A stretch of 64,000 bases of DNA from an uncultured Erwinia sp. (GCA_946221915.1 CAMIKG010000002.1:130511-194510); one strand, 5' to 3'; counted from the stretch's first letter, positions 33,312-42,122 are shown. A program made the numbers and translations. Notes: generated by a model from the sequence alone, not told the origin.

Positions 33312-35182
33312 GACGCAGGGGCCTGCGGGTTAGGGGAGGGAAGGTCGCGGCCCTGCACCGGGAAATTCGCCGGTGGTGTCAGCGGCGGCGCAGCAATATC
33401 GCTGCTATTGAGCCGGATACGCCCTTCGCTGTGCAGCCGGATATCCTGATCGCCCGGCAAATCGTCTGTGCCCACCGGAATTGTACTGACATGCGCACCG
33501 GGTAAGACGATATTGCGTGCGATGTGTGGGGTGATCAGCAGCACCACTTCAGTCCATTTTTGCTGTTCCAGCGAGGTTCGGAACAGCGGACCGATCAGGG
33601 GCAGAGTGCTTAAACCGGGGATACCGTTTTTCTCATCGCGCTGGTTCTTGCTGATCAGTCCCGCCAGCATCTGAGTTTCGCCATCCTGGCTGCTCAGAAT
33701 GGTTTTGGCGGTACGGTTATTAGAGCTGTAATATTTCATGCCGTCTTTGCTGGTCTGCGGCACACCGAGGCTGCTGAGGCTGAATTCCACATCCATACTG
33801 ATTTCCCCGTCAAGGCTGATCTCCGGCGTGACCTGCAGTTTCAGTCCGACATCCTGATACTCAACGCGCTGGCTGGTTACCCGGTCATTGGTGGTATTGG
33901 TGAGCACGGGCTGTTTGTCGATAATTTCTATCGAGGCTTTTTTATTGTTTTTCACATGGATACGCGGATTCGCCAGCACTCTGGCATGGTTACGCACCTG
34001 GCTGATATCGAGGGTGATGCCGTGGCTGTCGCCCAGATTGAGAAACAGATTGCTGTGGTTGATATCACCAAGTGCGATGTTGTTGCTGTCCTTCGCTGTG
34101 CTGTTGAGACCAATGCCGATCTCCCCCGGATAACGAATCCCCAGTTTTTCGCTATCCTCGCCGCTGATTTCCAGCACTTCGACATCCAGCGTGACTTCAG
34201 ATTCAGGCCGATCCAGCGACATGATCAGCCTTTCCACCATCTCCAGACTCTCACCCGGCGCACGTACCGTCAGCGTATTCGTGCGCTCATCCACATGAAT
34301 ATCTCTGAGTTTCAGAATATTGCGTAATGCCACATTGGTGTCTTTTGCTCTGGCATAACCAAGGAAAAAGGTCTTAACCGTGATGTCACGGTAGATCTTC
34401 TCCTTCGCCTGCTCGGCCGGGTAGATCAGCAGGGTGTTGCCATTCAGCACCTTTTTCCGCAACTGGCTGGAGACCAGTAACAGATTGATGGCATCCTCAG
34501 CGGTTGTTCTGGTGGCGATAATGCTGGCGGTGGCGCTGCGCGACACATCATTGTCAAAAATGAAATTCACCCCGGTGATTTTTGCGATGGTATCGAAAAT
34601 TTCCAGCAAATTATGGGAGCGAAAATTCAGGGATATCGGTTTCTGCAGTTCGGCGCTGAGGCGCTGGCTGGGTTGCGTGTCTGATGAGAGGCTGCGCAGC
34701 AGGTAATCGCGCAGTGCATTGGCCTGCGGCCAGTTTGGCTCCTCTTCCAGCACTTTCTGCAGCGTCGCCAGTGCGGCCTGCGGATCGCTGTTCGCCTGGC
34801 TTCTGGCTTGCTGGTACATCACGTCCAGTGCGCGCCAGGCATCCATCCGCTTCAGCGCCTGCTGAGCACGCAGGTTACCGGGCTGATAAGCCAGCACTTC
34901 ACGCCACAGGCGCGCTGCCTGGCGATAATCATTGCGGCTGACCGCACGTTCGGCCTGCTTCAGCCAGAGGCTGACCAGCTGGCTGGTTTCCAGCTGTTCC
35001 CGGCTTTTCAGTGCCAGATCATCCGGGTTGAGCTGCCGCTGGTGTTTTAGCGCAGTCAGCGACTGGCGCAATTTCTGTTGTTCATCGCCTGCCTGTGGGC
35101 CGGCAGGCTTTTTTTCTGGCTGGGCACAGCCTGCCAGCAACAGGACGGTTGCCAGTATGGCCATTTTTTTGTGTGTCGACAT
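33308..35182 (-). CDS. Lipoprotein secretin with N-terminal TPR region (GspD/MshL-like)
   Basis: Outer-membrane gated channel of the machine; 624 residues. It has a lipoprotein signal (VLLLAGC, lipidation at C19), a helical TPR-like region (about 75-165), an STN/N0 domain (LNFRSHNLLEIFDTIAKITGVNF), one short secretin N domain, and the secretin beta-barrel core (QVTPEISLDGEISMDVEF ... ETQMLAGLISKNQRDEKNGIPGLSTLPLIGPLFR ... EVVLLITPHI), then a Pro-rich tail. An N-terminal lipid anchor plus TPR region on the secretin is unlike GspD (which uses pilotin GspS) and closer to MshL/BfpB-type secretins, and may make the protein self-targeting. It is 2 bases after the PilP-position gene. Confidence 0.88.
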   Translation of the reverse strand: MSTHKKMAILATVLLLAGCAQPEKKPAGPQAGDEQQKLRQSLTALKHQRQLNPDDLALKSREQLETSQLVSLWLKQAERAVSRNDYRQAARLWREVLAYQPGNLRAQQALKRMDAWRALDVMYQQARSQANSDPQAALATLQKVLEEEPNWPQANALRDYLLRSLSSDTQPSQRLSAELQKPISLNFRSHNLLEIFDTIAKITGVNFIFDNDVSRSATASIIATRTTAEDAINLLLVSSQLRKKVLNGNTLLIYPAEQAKEKIYRDITVKTFFLGYARAKDTNVALRNILKLRDIHVDERTNTLTVRAPGESLEMVERLIMSLDRPESEVTLDVEVLEISGEDSEKLGIRYPGEIGIGLNSTAKDSNNIALGDINHSNLFLNLGDSHGITLDISQVRNHARVLANPRIHVKNNKKASIEIIDKQPVLTNTTNDRVTSQRVEYQDVGLKLQVTPEISLDGEISMDVEFSLSSLGVPQTSKDGMKYYSSNNRTAKTILSSQDGETQMLAGLISKNQRDEKNGIPGLSTLPLIGPLFRTSLEQQKWTEVVLLITPHIARNIVLPGAHVSTIPVGTDDLPGDQDIRLHSEGRIRLNSSDIAAPPLTPPANFPVQGRDLPSPNPQAPAS

Positions 35183-35184
35183 CG

Positions 35185-35706
35185 TCAGAAACCTGGTTCA
35201 GATTGCATTTCACCCAGCGCTAGCCGCTGGTCGTTTTCACGCGGCAGCCAGCGCAGCACCAGATGGTCGGGTGCGATTTCACGTAACTGCCAGTTCTCAT
35301 TCAATTTTTCTCCCCGGTGAATCGCACCTGCGACCCTGCACCGCTGGCAGATTAGCCAGTTGCGCTGGTGGTCAGTCAGCAGCAGAAAACGCTGCTTCCC
35401 CTGCCACCAGGCTCCCGCGACCTGAAACGGCAGCGGCGGCGGCGATGTTGTGGCTGCAGGCTTGACTACTGTGGCTCGACTGGTGACCGGCATTCCGCTG
35501 GTGGCGGAGGGGCCCTGATACGGAAACAAATCGTTGTCGCTGCGTGGCGCTGGCGCGTGCGCGATATGCGGAGCAGTGAGCGCGATTCTGGTGGAGCCCG
35601 GTGGCGACATCGCTGGTGGCGCGGCCGCCTCGCCCGGCAACCGGCTCCACACCGCTGCGGCGATGCTCAGTGCCAGAACGATCAATAACCCGGCGCGAAA
35701 TGTCAT
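35185..35706 (-). CDS. PilP/GspC-position inner-membrane linker protein
   Basis: 173 residues: one N-terminal membrane span (AGLLIVLALSIAAAVW), a long Pro/Ala-rich periplasmic linker, and a small beta-domain (about 92-165, VAGAWWQGKQRFLLL ... LREIAPDHLVLRWL). This single span, Pro-rich linker and HR-type domain is the layout of GspC and PilP, which connect the inner-membrane platform to the secretin. Homology is too weak to choose between them. It overlaps the PilO-like gene by 4 bases and is directly before the secretin gene, as PilP is before PilQ. Confidence 0.65.
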   Translation of the reverse strand: MTFRAGLLIVLALSIAAAVWSRLPGEAAAPPAMSPPGSTRIALTAPHIAHAPAPRSDNDLFPYQGPSATSGMPVTSRATVVKPAATTSPPPLPFQVAGAWWQGKQRFLLLTDHQRNWLICQRCRVAGAIHRGEKLNENWQLREIAPDHLVLRWLPRENDQRLALGEMQSEPGF

Positions 35707-36257
35707 GATGACTCTCCGCTCAGAGCGATACGCAGCGACATTATTAATTGTCTGGTGGCAGGTGACTGACGCGTCATGTCTACGGATTCAAACTGCAGTG
35801 GCAGACTGGCCGTCATTTCGCCCAAAGCACCTTGCAACTGCCGGTACTCGCCTGTCAGTGGGATCGTCAACAGCAGCCGGTTGTGCTGGCCGCTGTTGTG
35901 ATCCTGTTGCAACTGATAGCGGCCTTCGCTGGCCTGCAAGCCGTACTTTTGCAGAATGGTGAACAGCGCTTTGACCTGCTCATACTGGCTTGCACTCAGC
36001 GCTTGTTGTGTCTCTGTTGTTTCCGGTAAGCGTACGGGCAACGGGATTGCAAGTTGCTGCTGAATGTTTTGTAGCTGCAGCGTATCGGCGGTCAGCGCCG
36101 GGCGTAGTTGCACGCACAAATAAATCAGCAACAGCAGCCAAAGCGCGGCAATCAGCAATGGTACGGGGCCAAGTTGTTCATAGCACTGGCAGGCGATCCA
36201 GCGCAGGCGCGGGGAAAGTTGTTTCAGTGAGGGCAAAGAGCCGGCATTAAGACGCAT
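35703..36257 (-). CDS. PilO-like inner-membrane assembly protein
   Basis: 184 residues with one membrane span (PVPLLIAALWLLLLIYLCV) near residue 40, a coiled-coil stretch and a ferredoxin-like periplasmic domain (LLLTIPLTGEYRQLQGALGEMTASLPLQFESVDM), the PilO/GspM layout. The LTGEYRQLQGALGEM segment is typical of PilO (usual form G.Y..L..F...L..L). Overlaps the preceding gene by 11 bases. Confidence 0.72.
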   Translation of the reverse strand: MRLNAGSLPSLKQLSPRLRWIACQCYEQLGPVPLLIAALWLLLLIYLCVQLRPALTADTLQLQNIQQQLAIPLPVRLPETTETQQALSASQYEQVKALFTILQKYGLQASEGRYQLQQDHNSGQHNRLLLTIPLTGEYRQLQGALGEMTASLPLQFESVDMTRQSPATRQLIMSLRIALSGESS

Positions 36258-36732
36258 CGCTATACTCCAGCGTTAATTGGGCGCGAATCTTCCATGGCTC
36301 AGTCAGTGTGTTGTCGCTCTGGTGGTGCTCAAGAGTGACTCTGGCGGGCAGATGCTCCAGCCGCGTAACAAAATCCAGCAGCGCATCCAGCGACTCACTG
36401 AGTACGGCCAGATGCATCCGCCGTTCACCCGGCGTCAGCTCCAGCGACAGCAAGGCGATATCGCTGCGCAGGGCCTGCGCCAGCAGGGAGAGTCCTTTCA
36501 GTTCGGCGGTTTCCTGCCGGGCGTCCAGCGGGGCTGCGTGTTGCCTGGCGCGAATGGCTTCAGCAGCGTGATGGTGTCGCTGCAATCCCGCCTCCGCCGT
36601 CGCCAGGGTTACCGACAGCTGCTGCTGATGCTGCCAGCTGATAGCGCTGACAATCCCGGTGGGAAGCAGCAATACCAGCACCAGGGCCAGAGTTATCCGT
36701 CGCCGCCAGCGTGGATGAAATGAGTGGTTCAT
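36247..36732 (-). CDS. PilN-like inner-membrane assembly protein
   Basis: 161 residues: short basic cytoplasmic N-terminus (MNHSFHPRWRRR), one membrane span (ITLALVLVLLLPTGIVSAIS), a helical coiled-coil and a periplasmic domain (LLSLELTPGERRMHLAVLSES). This is the PilN/GspL-C layout. It lies between PilM- and PilO-position genes, overlapping each by 1 and 11 bases. Confidence 0.68.
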   Translation of the reverse strand: MNHSFHPRWRRRITLALVLVLLLPTGIVSAISWQHQQQLSVTLATAEAGLQRHHHAAEAIRARQHAAPLDARQETAELKGLSLLAQALRSDIALLSLELTPGERRMHLAVLSESLDALLDFVTRLEHLPARVTLEHHQSDNTLTEPWKIRAQLTLEYSDAS

Positions 36733-37433
36733 CAGGCCGCCACTCCTTTTTCCTGCACGAATCCGCGCTTATCCGCCGTGTTCCGGCAGACAAAATGCGG
36801 CAGTGGCGGCAGCGCTGCGAGACGGTTTGCCGTTTCCAGTTGTTGTGACAGATCGTGGCAGGGCAGGCGTAGCGTGAAGATGCTGTGCCAGCGTTGCTGG
36901 TAGCGGCAGGCGAAGCTGCTTTCCTGCTCACCAATTGACGCGAATAACGCACTGGCTGGCAACCGGCGGCCAAAGCGCGTCAGTAAATCACTGAAGGGCG
37001 TGCAGCAACCGGCAAAACGCAGACGCTGTGCGGCAGCGCACTGTCGCAGCGTGACCAGCAGCTGCCTTTCCAGCAACGCGGCGAAGGCCGGTTCACCGTA
37101 GCCGCTGTGCAGCAGACTGACGGACATCGCTTGCTGTCTGTCCTGCTGTTGCGCCAGCAGCAGGGCGGCATACTGGCGCAGCTCCGCCGGGCGGCTCAGC
37201 CCCTCGCACCAGGGCGTCAGCAGGTAGCTGACGTGCGGGGTATCCACCACAAACTCCAGCGCTGCGAACCAGGCGGGGGCCGGGGGGATATGCTGCAGCA
37301 GTGACGTCAGTTGCTCTGCCAGTGGCCGTTCTGGCTGCCAGCGGCACTGGGCATGCTGCTGCTGTCCGACCCACAATTGCAGCTGCTGCTGTTGCAGGTA
37401 GCAGCGCCAGCGCTTAATGGCGGGAAATAACAC
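36732..37433 (-). CDS. PilM-position protein (divergent, function not recognised)
   Basis: 233 residues, Gln/Leu rich, soluble by appearance. By position (between GspE and a PilN-like gene) it corresponds to PilM or the cytoplasmic half of GspL, the actin-like protein that docks the ATPase. I do not see clear actin-like nucleotide-binding motifs; the segment DTPHVSYLLTPW and the C-terminal LPHFVCRNTADKRGF are compatible with MshI/PilM relatives. It overlaps gspE by 20 bases. Confidence 0.6.
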   Translation of the reverse strand: MLFPAIKRWRCYLQQQQLQLWVGQQQHAQCRWQPERPLAEQLTSLLQHIPPAPAWFAALEFVVDTPHVSYLLTPWCEGLSRPAELRQYAALLLAQQQDRQQAMSVSLLHSGYGEPAFAALLERQLLVTLRQCAAAQRLRFAGCCTPFSDLLTRFGRRLPASALFASIGEQESSFACRYQQRWHSIFTLRLPCHDLSQQLETANRLAALPPLPHFVCRNTADKRGFVQEKGVAA

Positions 37434-39042
37434 GTTTTACCTCCTGTAAACTGGTCAGCCCCTGGCTGGCGGCGTTCAGCGCCACCTGCTGCAGTGGGAT
37501 AAAACCCTCCTTACGCGCCACGTCACGTAACTGGCGTAGCGGCGCGCGCGCCAGCAGCGCTTCTTTCAGCGCATCGCTGAAATGCAGCACTTCCGCCAGC
37601 GCGAGTCGTCCGTGATAGCCACTCTGCCGGCAGTGCGGGCAACCAGTGCCATGCCGCCAGCGGGCATCAGGCAGTGACAGGCGATCCAGCTGCCACAGGG
37701 CGATCTCTTCCGCCGCTGGCTGATGAGGTTGTTGACAGTGCGGACACACCTGGCGCACCAGCCGTTGCGCCACCACGCCATTGAGCGCGGAGATCAGACT
37801 GGCGGGCTCCACCTGCATATACAGGAAGCGCTCCAGCACGCTGAAGACACAGTTGGCATGCACTGACGACAGCACCACATGTCCGGTCAGCGCCGCCTGC
37901 ACGGCGATAGCGGCGGTTTCGCCGTCACGGATCTCACCGACGAGGATTATGTCGGGGTCATGGCGCAGGATGGCGCGCAGGCCGCGTGCAAAGGTCAGCC
38001 CTTTTTTGTCATTGACCGGGATTTGCAGCACGCCCGCCAGCTGGTACTCCACCGGATCCTCAATGGTGATGATCTTGTTTTCGCCGCTATTGAGTTCGCT
38101 CAGTGCGGCATACAGGGTGGTGGATTTACCGCTGCCGGTGGGGCCGGTCACCAGCACCATGCCGTGTGGGATGGCGCTCAGCTGGCGTATCGCCTGCTGA
38201 GTGGGGGCGTCAAAACCGAGATGCTCAAGGCGCAGTTGCCGATCGTGGGATTTATCCAGCACGCGCAGCACCGCGTCCTCGCCATGAATACTGGGCATGA
38301 TCGAGACGCGAAAGTCGACGTTGCGCTGCTGAATATGCGCCTTAAAGCGGCCATCCTGCGGGATACGGCGCTCGGCAATATCCATGCAGCCCAGCACTTT
38401 CAAACGGGAAATCACCTCTGTTGCGTGCTGCACGCCAGCGCAGCGTGTGATGGTATGCAGCACGCCATCAATGCGGTATTTCACCACCAGTCCGTCCGCC
38501 ACGCTCTCCAGGTGAATATCACTGGCGCGGCTTTGCAGGGCGTCATACAGGGTGGCGCTGACCAGTTTAATGACCGGGCTTTTCTCGTGTGCGATAGTGA
38601 CCAGCGACACCTCCAGCGCCATCTCCTCGCTGTGGCTGGTGGCATCCTGCTGCTCCAGCTGTTCCATGGAGCGCTGCTGACGCGACAGGGCGTCCAGCTG
38701 CTCATTCACCCAGCCCGGGCGGCACAGCGCCAGATGATCGCACTGCCGCTGCGCCCACTGCCGCAGCGGCAGCGAAAAGGGATTCGCCAGCAGCAGCCAG
38801 CTTTTTCCTTCGCACTGTACTGGCAGCACGCGCTGTGCCAGCGCCTGCGGTACGCTGACAGTGCTGAAGTCCAGCGCGGCGTCTGCCAGCTGCTGCTCTG
38901 TCAGCGGCCACAACCCCAGCGCTGTGGCGAGTTGCGTCAGGTGCTGCGGCTCTGTGCTCAGCCGCTGTTCCAGCCAGCTGAGGCGCTCACTTTCGCTCAG
39001 CGCCAGCCACTCTGCGGCACGGGTATCCGGTTGCAGCATCAC
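37414..39042 (-). CDS. gspE: Secretion/pilus assembly ATPase (GspE/PilB family)
   Basis: 542-residue cytoplasmic hexameric ATPase that powers pseudopilus assembly. It has the N-terminal GspE/PilB N1 domain, then SDIHLES, YRIDGVLH, Walker A GPTGSGKST (about 300-308), Asp box EDPVEYQL, Walker B ILVGEIRD, His box TGHVVLSSVHAN, and a tetracysteine zinc site (CPHC ... CPHC, about 433-475), the assembly-type (not retraction-type) signature. No PilT-like retraction ATPase is in the window. It overlaps gspF by 4 bases. Confidence 0.93.
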   Translation of the reverse strand: MMLQPDTRAAEWLALSESERLSWLEQRLSTEPQHLTQLATALGLWPLTEQQLADAALDFSTVSVPQALAQRVLPVQCEGKSWLLLANPFSLPLRQWAQRQCDHLALCRPGWVNEQLDALSRQQRSMEQLEQQDATSHSEEMALEVSLVTIAHEKSPVIKLVSATLYDALQSRASDIHLESVADGLVVKYRIDGVLHTITRCAGVQHATEVISRLKVLGCMDIAERRIPQDGRFKAHIQQRNVDFRVSIMPSIHGEDAVLRVLDKSHDRQLRLEHLGFDAPTQQAIRQLSAIPHGMVLVTGPTGSGKSTTLYAALSELNSGENKIITIEDPVEYQLAGVLQIPVNDKKGLTFARGLRAILRHDPDIILVGEIRDGETAAIAVQAALTGHVVLSSVHANCVFSVLERFLYMQVEPASLISALNGVVAQRLVRQVCPHCQQPHQPAAEEIALWQLDRLSLPDARWRHGTGCPHCRQSGYHGRLALAEVLHFSDALKEALLARAPLRQLRDVARKEGFIPLQQVALNAASQGLTSLQEVKRVISRH

Positions 39043-40208
39043 GATAAGCCTCCCGCCATCTCGAAAATCGGCATGTAGAGCAGAAACACCACCAGACCCA
39101 CCAGCCCACCGACAATCAGCATCAGTACGGGTTCAAACACCTTACTGAAAGTCTCAATGGCGCGTTCAAGATTGTCGTCATAAAAGGCGGCGATGCGCTC
39201 GCACATCGCGGGCAGCTCGCCACTGCGCTCACCCACCAGCAGCAAACGGCTGGCGACGGGAGTGGTCAGCGCTTGCGTGGTCAGACTTTGCGACAGCGCT
39301 TTTCCCGCCAGCACATCTGTCAGCGCCTGTTGCAGTCTGGGTTGCCAGCTGGCGGGCAGCAGCGTGGCGGTGAGCCGCAGGGCCTCAACGGCGGCGATTC
39401 CGCCCTGCAGCAGCAGGCCAAGCGAGCGATAAAATCGCACCAGCACCACCAGTTGATACTGTTTTTTCAGCTGTGGGATATGCAATAGCTGTTTCAGTCC
39501 AGCCTGACGCACGGCGCGGCTGCGCAACGCTGTCATCAACAGCACTGCCGCGCTCGCCGTCAGCATCAGCAGCAACGGGCCGGAGGTTTGCGCTAGTGCG
39601 CCCCACCAGACAATAAATTTGGCGCTGGTAGTCAGATTTTTCATCCCGCTGAACACCACGGCGAAGCGCGGGATAATAAAACCGAGTAAAAAAAACAGGA
39701 TCAGACAGCCGACACTGATCACCACGGCGGGATACAGCAGCGTGCTGCGGATGCGCTTGCGCAGCTTTTCCATGCGCAGTTCATAGTGCAGAAAGCGGCC
39801 CAGCGCCACGGGCAGCTGGCCGCTTTGTTCCGACGAGGCGACGGTGCTGATCAGCAGCGGAGGGAAGTGTGCTGGCTGGGCGGCCAGCGCCTGTGACAAC
39901 TGCTGACCGCGATACAGTTCGCGCAGCATGTCGCCCAATACCTGACGTTGCAGATTGTCACTGCCGCTTTCGCTGAGCGCCTCAATTGCTTCGACAATTA
40001 CCAGACCCGCTTCCAGCAGCGCAATCAGTTCCTGAATAAACAGCGTCAGCGGAAAGGGGCGGGCGCGGCGCAGGGCTGGCCGGGCTTTGACCTGCAATAT
40101 CAGGGCATCGGCGGCAACCTGCGCTTTGGCTTCTTCGGCGCTGCTGGCGTGAATCTGCTGCACGCCACGCTCGCCGTTGCGCAGTAAAGTAATGTGATAG
40201 GTTTTCAT
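39039..40208 (-). CDS. gspF: Inner-membrane platform protein (GspF/PilC family)
   Basis: 389-residue polytopic protein on which the ATPase and pseudopilus assemble. Two GspF domains are visible (FIQELIALLEAGLVIVEA in the first; FYRSLGLLLQGGIAAVEALR in the second), three main hydrophobic segments, and the C-terminal VFEPVLMLIVGGLVGLVVFLLYMPIFEM typical of the family. I set the start at ATG 40208 (MKTYHITLLRNGERG); the frame is open upstream into the transglycosylase gene but the extension is not homologous. It lies 7 bases after the transglycosylase stop. Confidence 0.92.
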   Translation of the reverse strand: MKTYHITLLRNGERGVQQIHASSAEEAKAQVAADALILQVKARPALRRARPFPLTLFIQELIALLEAGLVIVEAIEALSESGSDNLQRQVLGDMLRELYRGQQLSQALAAQPAHFPPLLISTVASSEQSGQLPVALGRFLHYELRMEKLRKRIRSTLLYPAVVISVGCLILFFLLGFIIPRFAVVFSGMKNLTTSAKFIVWWGALAQTSGPLLLMLTASAAVLLMTALRSRAVRQAGLKQLLHIPQLKKQYQLVVLVRFYRSLGLLLQGGIAAVEALRLTATLLPASWQPRLQQALTDVLAGKALSQSLTTQALTTPVASRLLLVGERSGELPAMCERIAAFYDDNLERAIETFSKVFEPVLMLIVGGLVGLVVFLLYMPIFEMAGGLS

Positions 40209-40215
40209 TCGCGGA

Positions 40216-40674
40216 TTACTCAGGCTCCCGGCTGGCCACTTTGAGGCGCGTATAGTAATGAAGTACCCGCCGGATATAACGCTGGCGCAGAGCGGCGCGG
40301 GCGGACCCATTGCCCGCGTTGTAGGCGCCCACGGCCTCCCAGCGGTAACCATAACGCTGGATAAAACCCGCCAGCAGCCAGGCGCCGGTCATCACGCTGA
40401 CGCAGGGATTGCCAAGCAGCGACTGCTCCGTGATGCTGAACTGACGCAGTGCGGGCAGGTGGCGACTGTTGATTTGCATCAGGCCGATATCGTAGCTGCC
40501 GTCACGGTTATGGTTGCGGGCGGCGGGGTGCAGGCCGGATTCCGCCATCGCGATCGCCTGCAGCAATTCCGGTTCAATGCCATAACGCTTGCCCGCCAGC
40601 TGCCAGCAGCTGGCTGACGATGGTTGTGATGCGGCAAGACCGATCAGCAGGCAATACAGCGGAAGGCGCACCAT
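40216..40674 (-). CDS. Lytic transglycosylase (SLT, IagB/PilT-N type) of the secretion operon
   Basis: 152-residue exported murein lyase. Signal peptide about 1-21 (MVRLPLYCLLIGLAASQPSSA), then the SLT fold: catalytic E45 in AIAMAESGLHP, GLMQINSRH, and AYNAGNGS. Such small specialised enzymes (IagB, VirB1, BfpH) open peptidoglycan for secretion or pilus machines; finding one inside a type II-like operon is unusual. It overlaps the pseudopilin stop by one base. Confidence 0.9.
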   Translation of the reverse strand: MVRLPLYCLLIGLAASQPSSASCWQLAGKRYGIEPELLQAIAMAESGLHPAARNHNRDGSYDIGLMQINSRHLPALRQFSITEQSLLGNPCVSVMTGAWLLAGFIQRYGYRWEAVGAYNAGNGSARAALRQRYIRRVLHYYTRLKVASREPE

Positions 40675-41096
40675 CAGAACCCGTAAATCAACGGCCTGCC
40701 ATCCTGGCTGGTCGTCAGCAATTCGACTTCATACACCACATTTTTGCTGCGCGCCGGGTTTTGCCACTGGTAGTCCTTACCCCAGGGATCGAGTGGTAAC
40801 GCTTTGCTCAGGTAGGGGCCATGCCAGTTGTCGATACCCGCCGGGCGTTCCGTCAGCGCTTTCAGCCCCTGCGTTTCACTGGGATACTGACCGACATCAA
40901 GCCGGTATTGCCCCAGCGCTTCTGACAGGGTCTTCATCTGGCTGAGCGCAGTTTTCTCTTTCGCCCCTTCGGCCTGAGCAAACAGGCGCGGCGCGACAAA
41001 ACCCGCCAGCAGGGCAATAATCATCAGGACCACCAGTAATTCGAGCAAAGTAAAACCTGCCTGATGGCGATGACGCTGAGAAAAATAGCTGTTCAT
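40674..41096 (-). CDS. gspG: Major pseudopilin (GspG family)
   Basis: 140 residues. Basic leader then AGFTLLELLVVLMIIALLAGFVAP (cleavage after Gly, Phe1, Glu5). The GspG-specific region is clear: SETQGLKALTERPAG, GPYLSKALPLDPWGKDYQW, ending PLIYGF, which corresponds to the calcium-binding fold of major T2SS pseudopilins. I chose ATG 41096 because GAGGT lies 8 bases upstream; an in-frame TTG at 41108 is less likely. It is the first gene of the ten-gene operon. Confidence 0.92.
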   Translation of the reverse strand: MNSYFSQRHRHQAGFTLLELLVVLMIIALLAGFVAPRLFAQAEGAKEKTALSQMKTLSEALGQYRLDVGQYPSETQGLKALTERPAGIDNWHGPYLSKALPLDPWGKDYQWQNPARSKNVVYEVELLTTSQDGRPLIYGF

Positions 41097-41346
41097 GACA
41101 AACCTCAATATTGATTTAAACGTGGCGTATCAGGTGAAGAGATAATCTTTAATTATTCTCTGGTCCGGTAACAGGCTATTAGTCTGAGCGTTTTTAAGAA
41201 TGACTGGCGAAAAGCTGAGAGCCATCCGCGCGCAGGGAAGAAAATTCTCTGATTACCGAAATAAGCGTTTTATGACGTTAATTCAGCTGCTCGCCAGGTC
41301 TGAGAAGATCTATTATTCGAGACGTGAAAAGAAATTGAGAAAGAAT
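41097..41346. other. Divergent spacer between pseudopilin operon and prepilin peptidase
   Basis: 250 A/T-rich bases that must hold promoters for both directions. No clear consensus promoter or operator stood out. A frame reading from 41200 into the peptidase gene lacks homology before 41347. Confidence 0.55.
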
Positions 41347-42081
41347 ATGGATATCATTCTGGCACTGTTATTGGGTGCAATATTCGGGAGTTTCCTGAAT
41401 GTCGTGATTTATCGTCTGCCGCTGAGGCTGGCAGGCGAGTCGTGCTCCCTCCGTTTTCCGGCGTCTTTCTGCCCGCAGTGCCGCTCCCCGATCCGCTGGC
41501 GGCACAATCTGCCGTTGCTGGGCTGGCTGGTGTTGCGCGGGCGCTGTGCGCATTGCCGGCAAGCGATAAGCTGGCGTTATCCGCTGACAGAGGGCATTAC
41601 TGCACTGATGTTTGCGCGCGTGGTGATGCGCCATGGCGTCACGCTGCACAGTGCTTTTCTGCTGCTGGCTGCCTGTCTGCTGCTGGCGCTGGCGGTGATT
41701 GACTGGCGTACGATGCTGCTGCCGGATCGGCTGGTGGCGCCACTGGCTGCGCTGGGGATGCTGGCGTCACCATTACAGATTACCCCGGTTGCGTGGCGTG
41801 AAGCGTTAATTGCTGCCATGCTGGGCTTTACCCTTCCGTGGTTGCTGGATGGAATATATTATTTACGCCACGGTTATCACGGTATGGGAAGGGGCGATAT
41901 GAAACTGTTTTCTGCACTTGGCTCGTGGTTTGGTATCACGACGCTGTGCCATATTATGTTGTTTTCTGCGTTAATTGCGTTGCTCAGTGCTGTGTTATGG
42001 CTGCGAATTAAAAAACGTGAACCTTTTCCCTTTGGTCCCTATCCCTGTCTTGTTGCACTGTTTTATTTTCTCGTCCGCTGA
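41347..42081 (+). CDS. gspO: Prepilin peptidase (GspO/PilD family, compact)
   Basis: Inner-membrane aspartyl protease that cleaves the Gly-Phe leader of prepilins and N-methylates the new end. 244 residues: N-terminal methylase part with FGSFLNVVIYRLP and a CPQC ... CAHC zinc-type motif, catalytic aspartates in LAVIDWRTMLLPD and GMGRGDMKLFSALG, about seven membrane spans, short C-terminus (PilD is about 290). ATG 41347 fits the conserved N-terminus. It is divergent from the pseudopilin operon and the obvious processing enzyme for its four pilin-like proteins. Confidence 0.92.
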   Translation: MDIILALLLGAIFGSFLNVVIYRLPLRLAGESCSLRFPASFCPQCRSPIRWRHNLPLLGWLVLRGRCAHCRQAISWRYPLTEGITALMFARVVMRHGVTLHSAFLLLAACLLLALAVIDWRTMLLPDRLVAPLAALGMLASPLQITPVAWREALIAAMLGFTLPWLLDGIYYLRHGYHGMGRGDMKLFSALGSWFGITTLCHIMLFSALIALLSAVLWLRIKKREPFPFGPYPCLVALFYFLVR

Positions 42082-42097
42082 ATCGCGGCTAAATAAT

Positions 42098-42122
42098 ATA
42101 TCGGCCGCTGTGCGGCCGATAT
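42098..42122. terminator. Probable bidirectional terminator between gspO and apaH
   Basis: Perfect 10-bp stem ATATCGGCCG / CGGCCGATAT with a 5-base loop, flanked by A/T-rich sequence on both sides, between two convergent genes. Confidence 0.7.
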
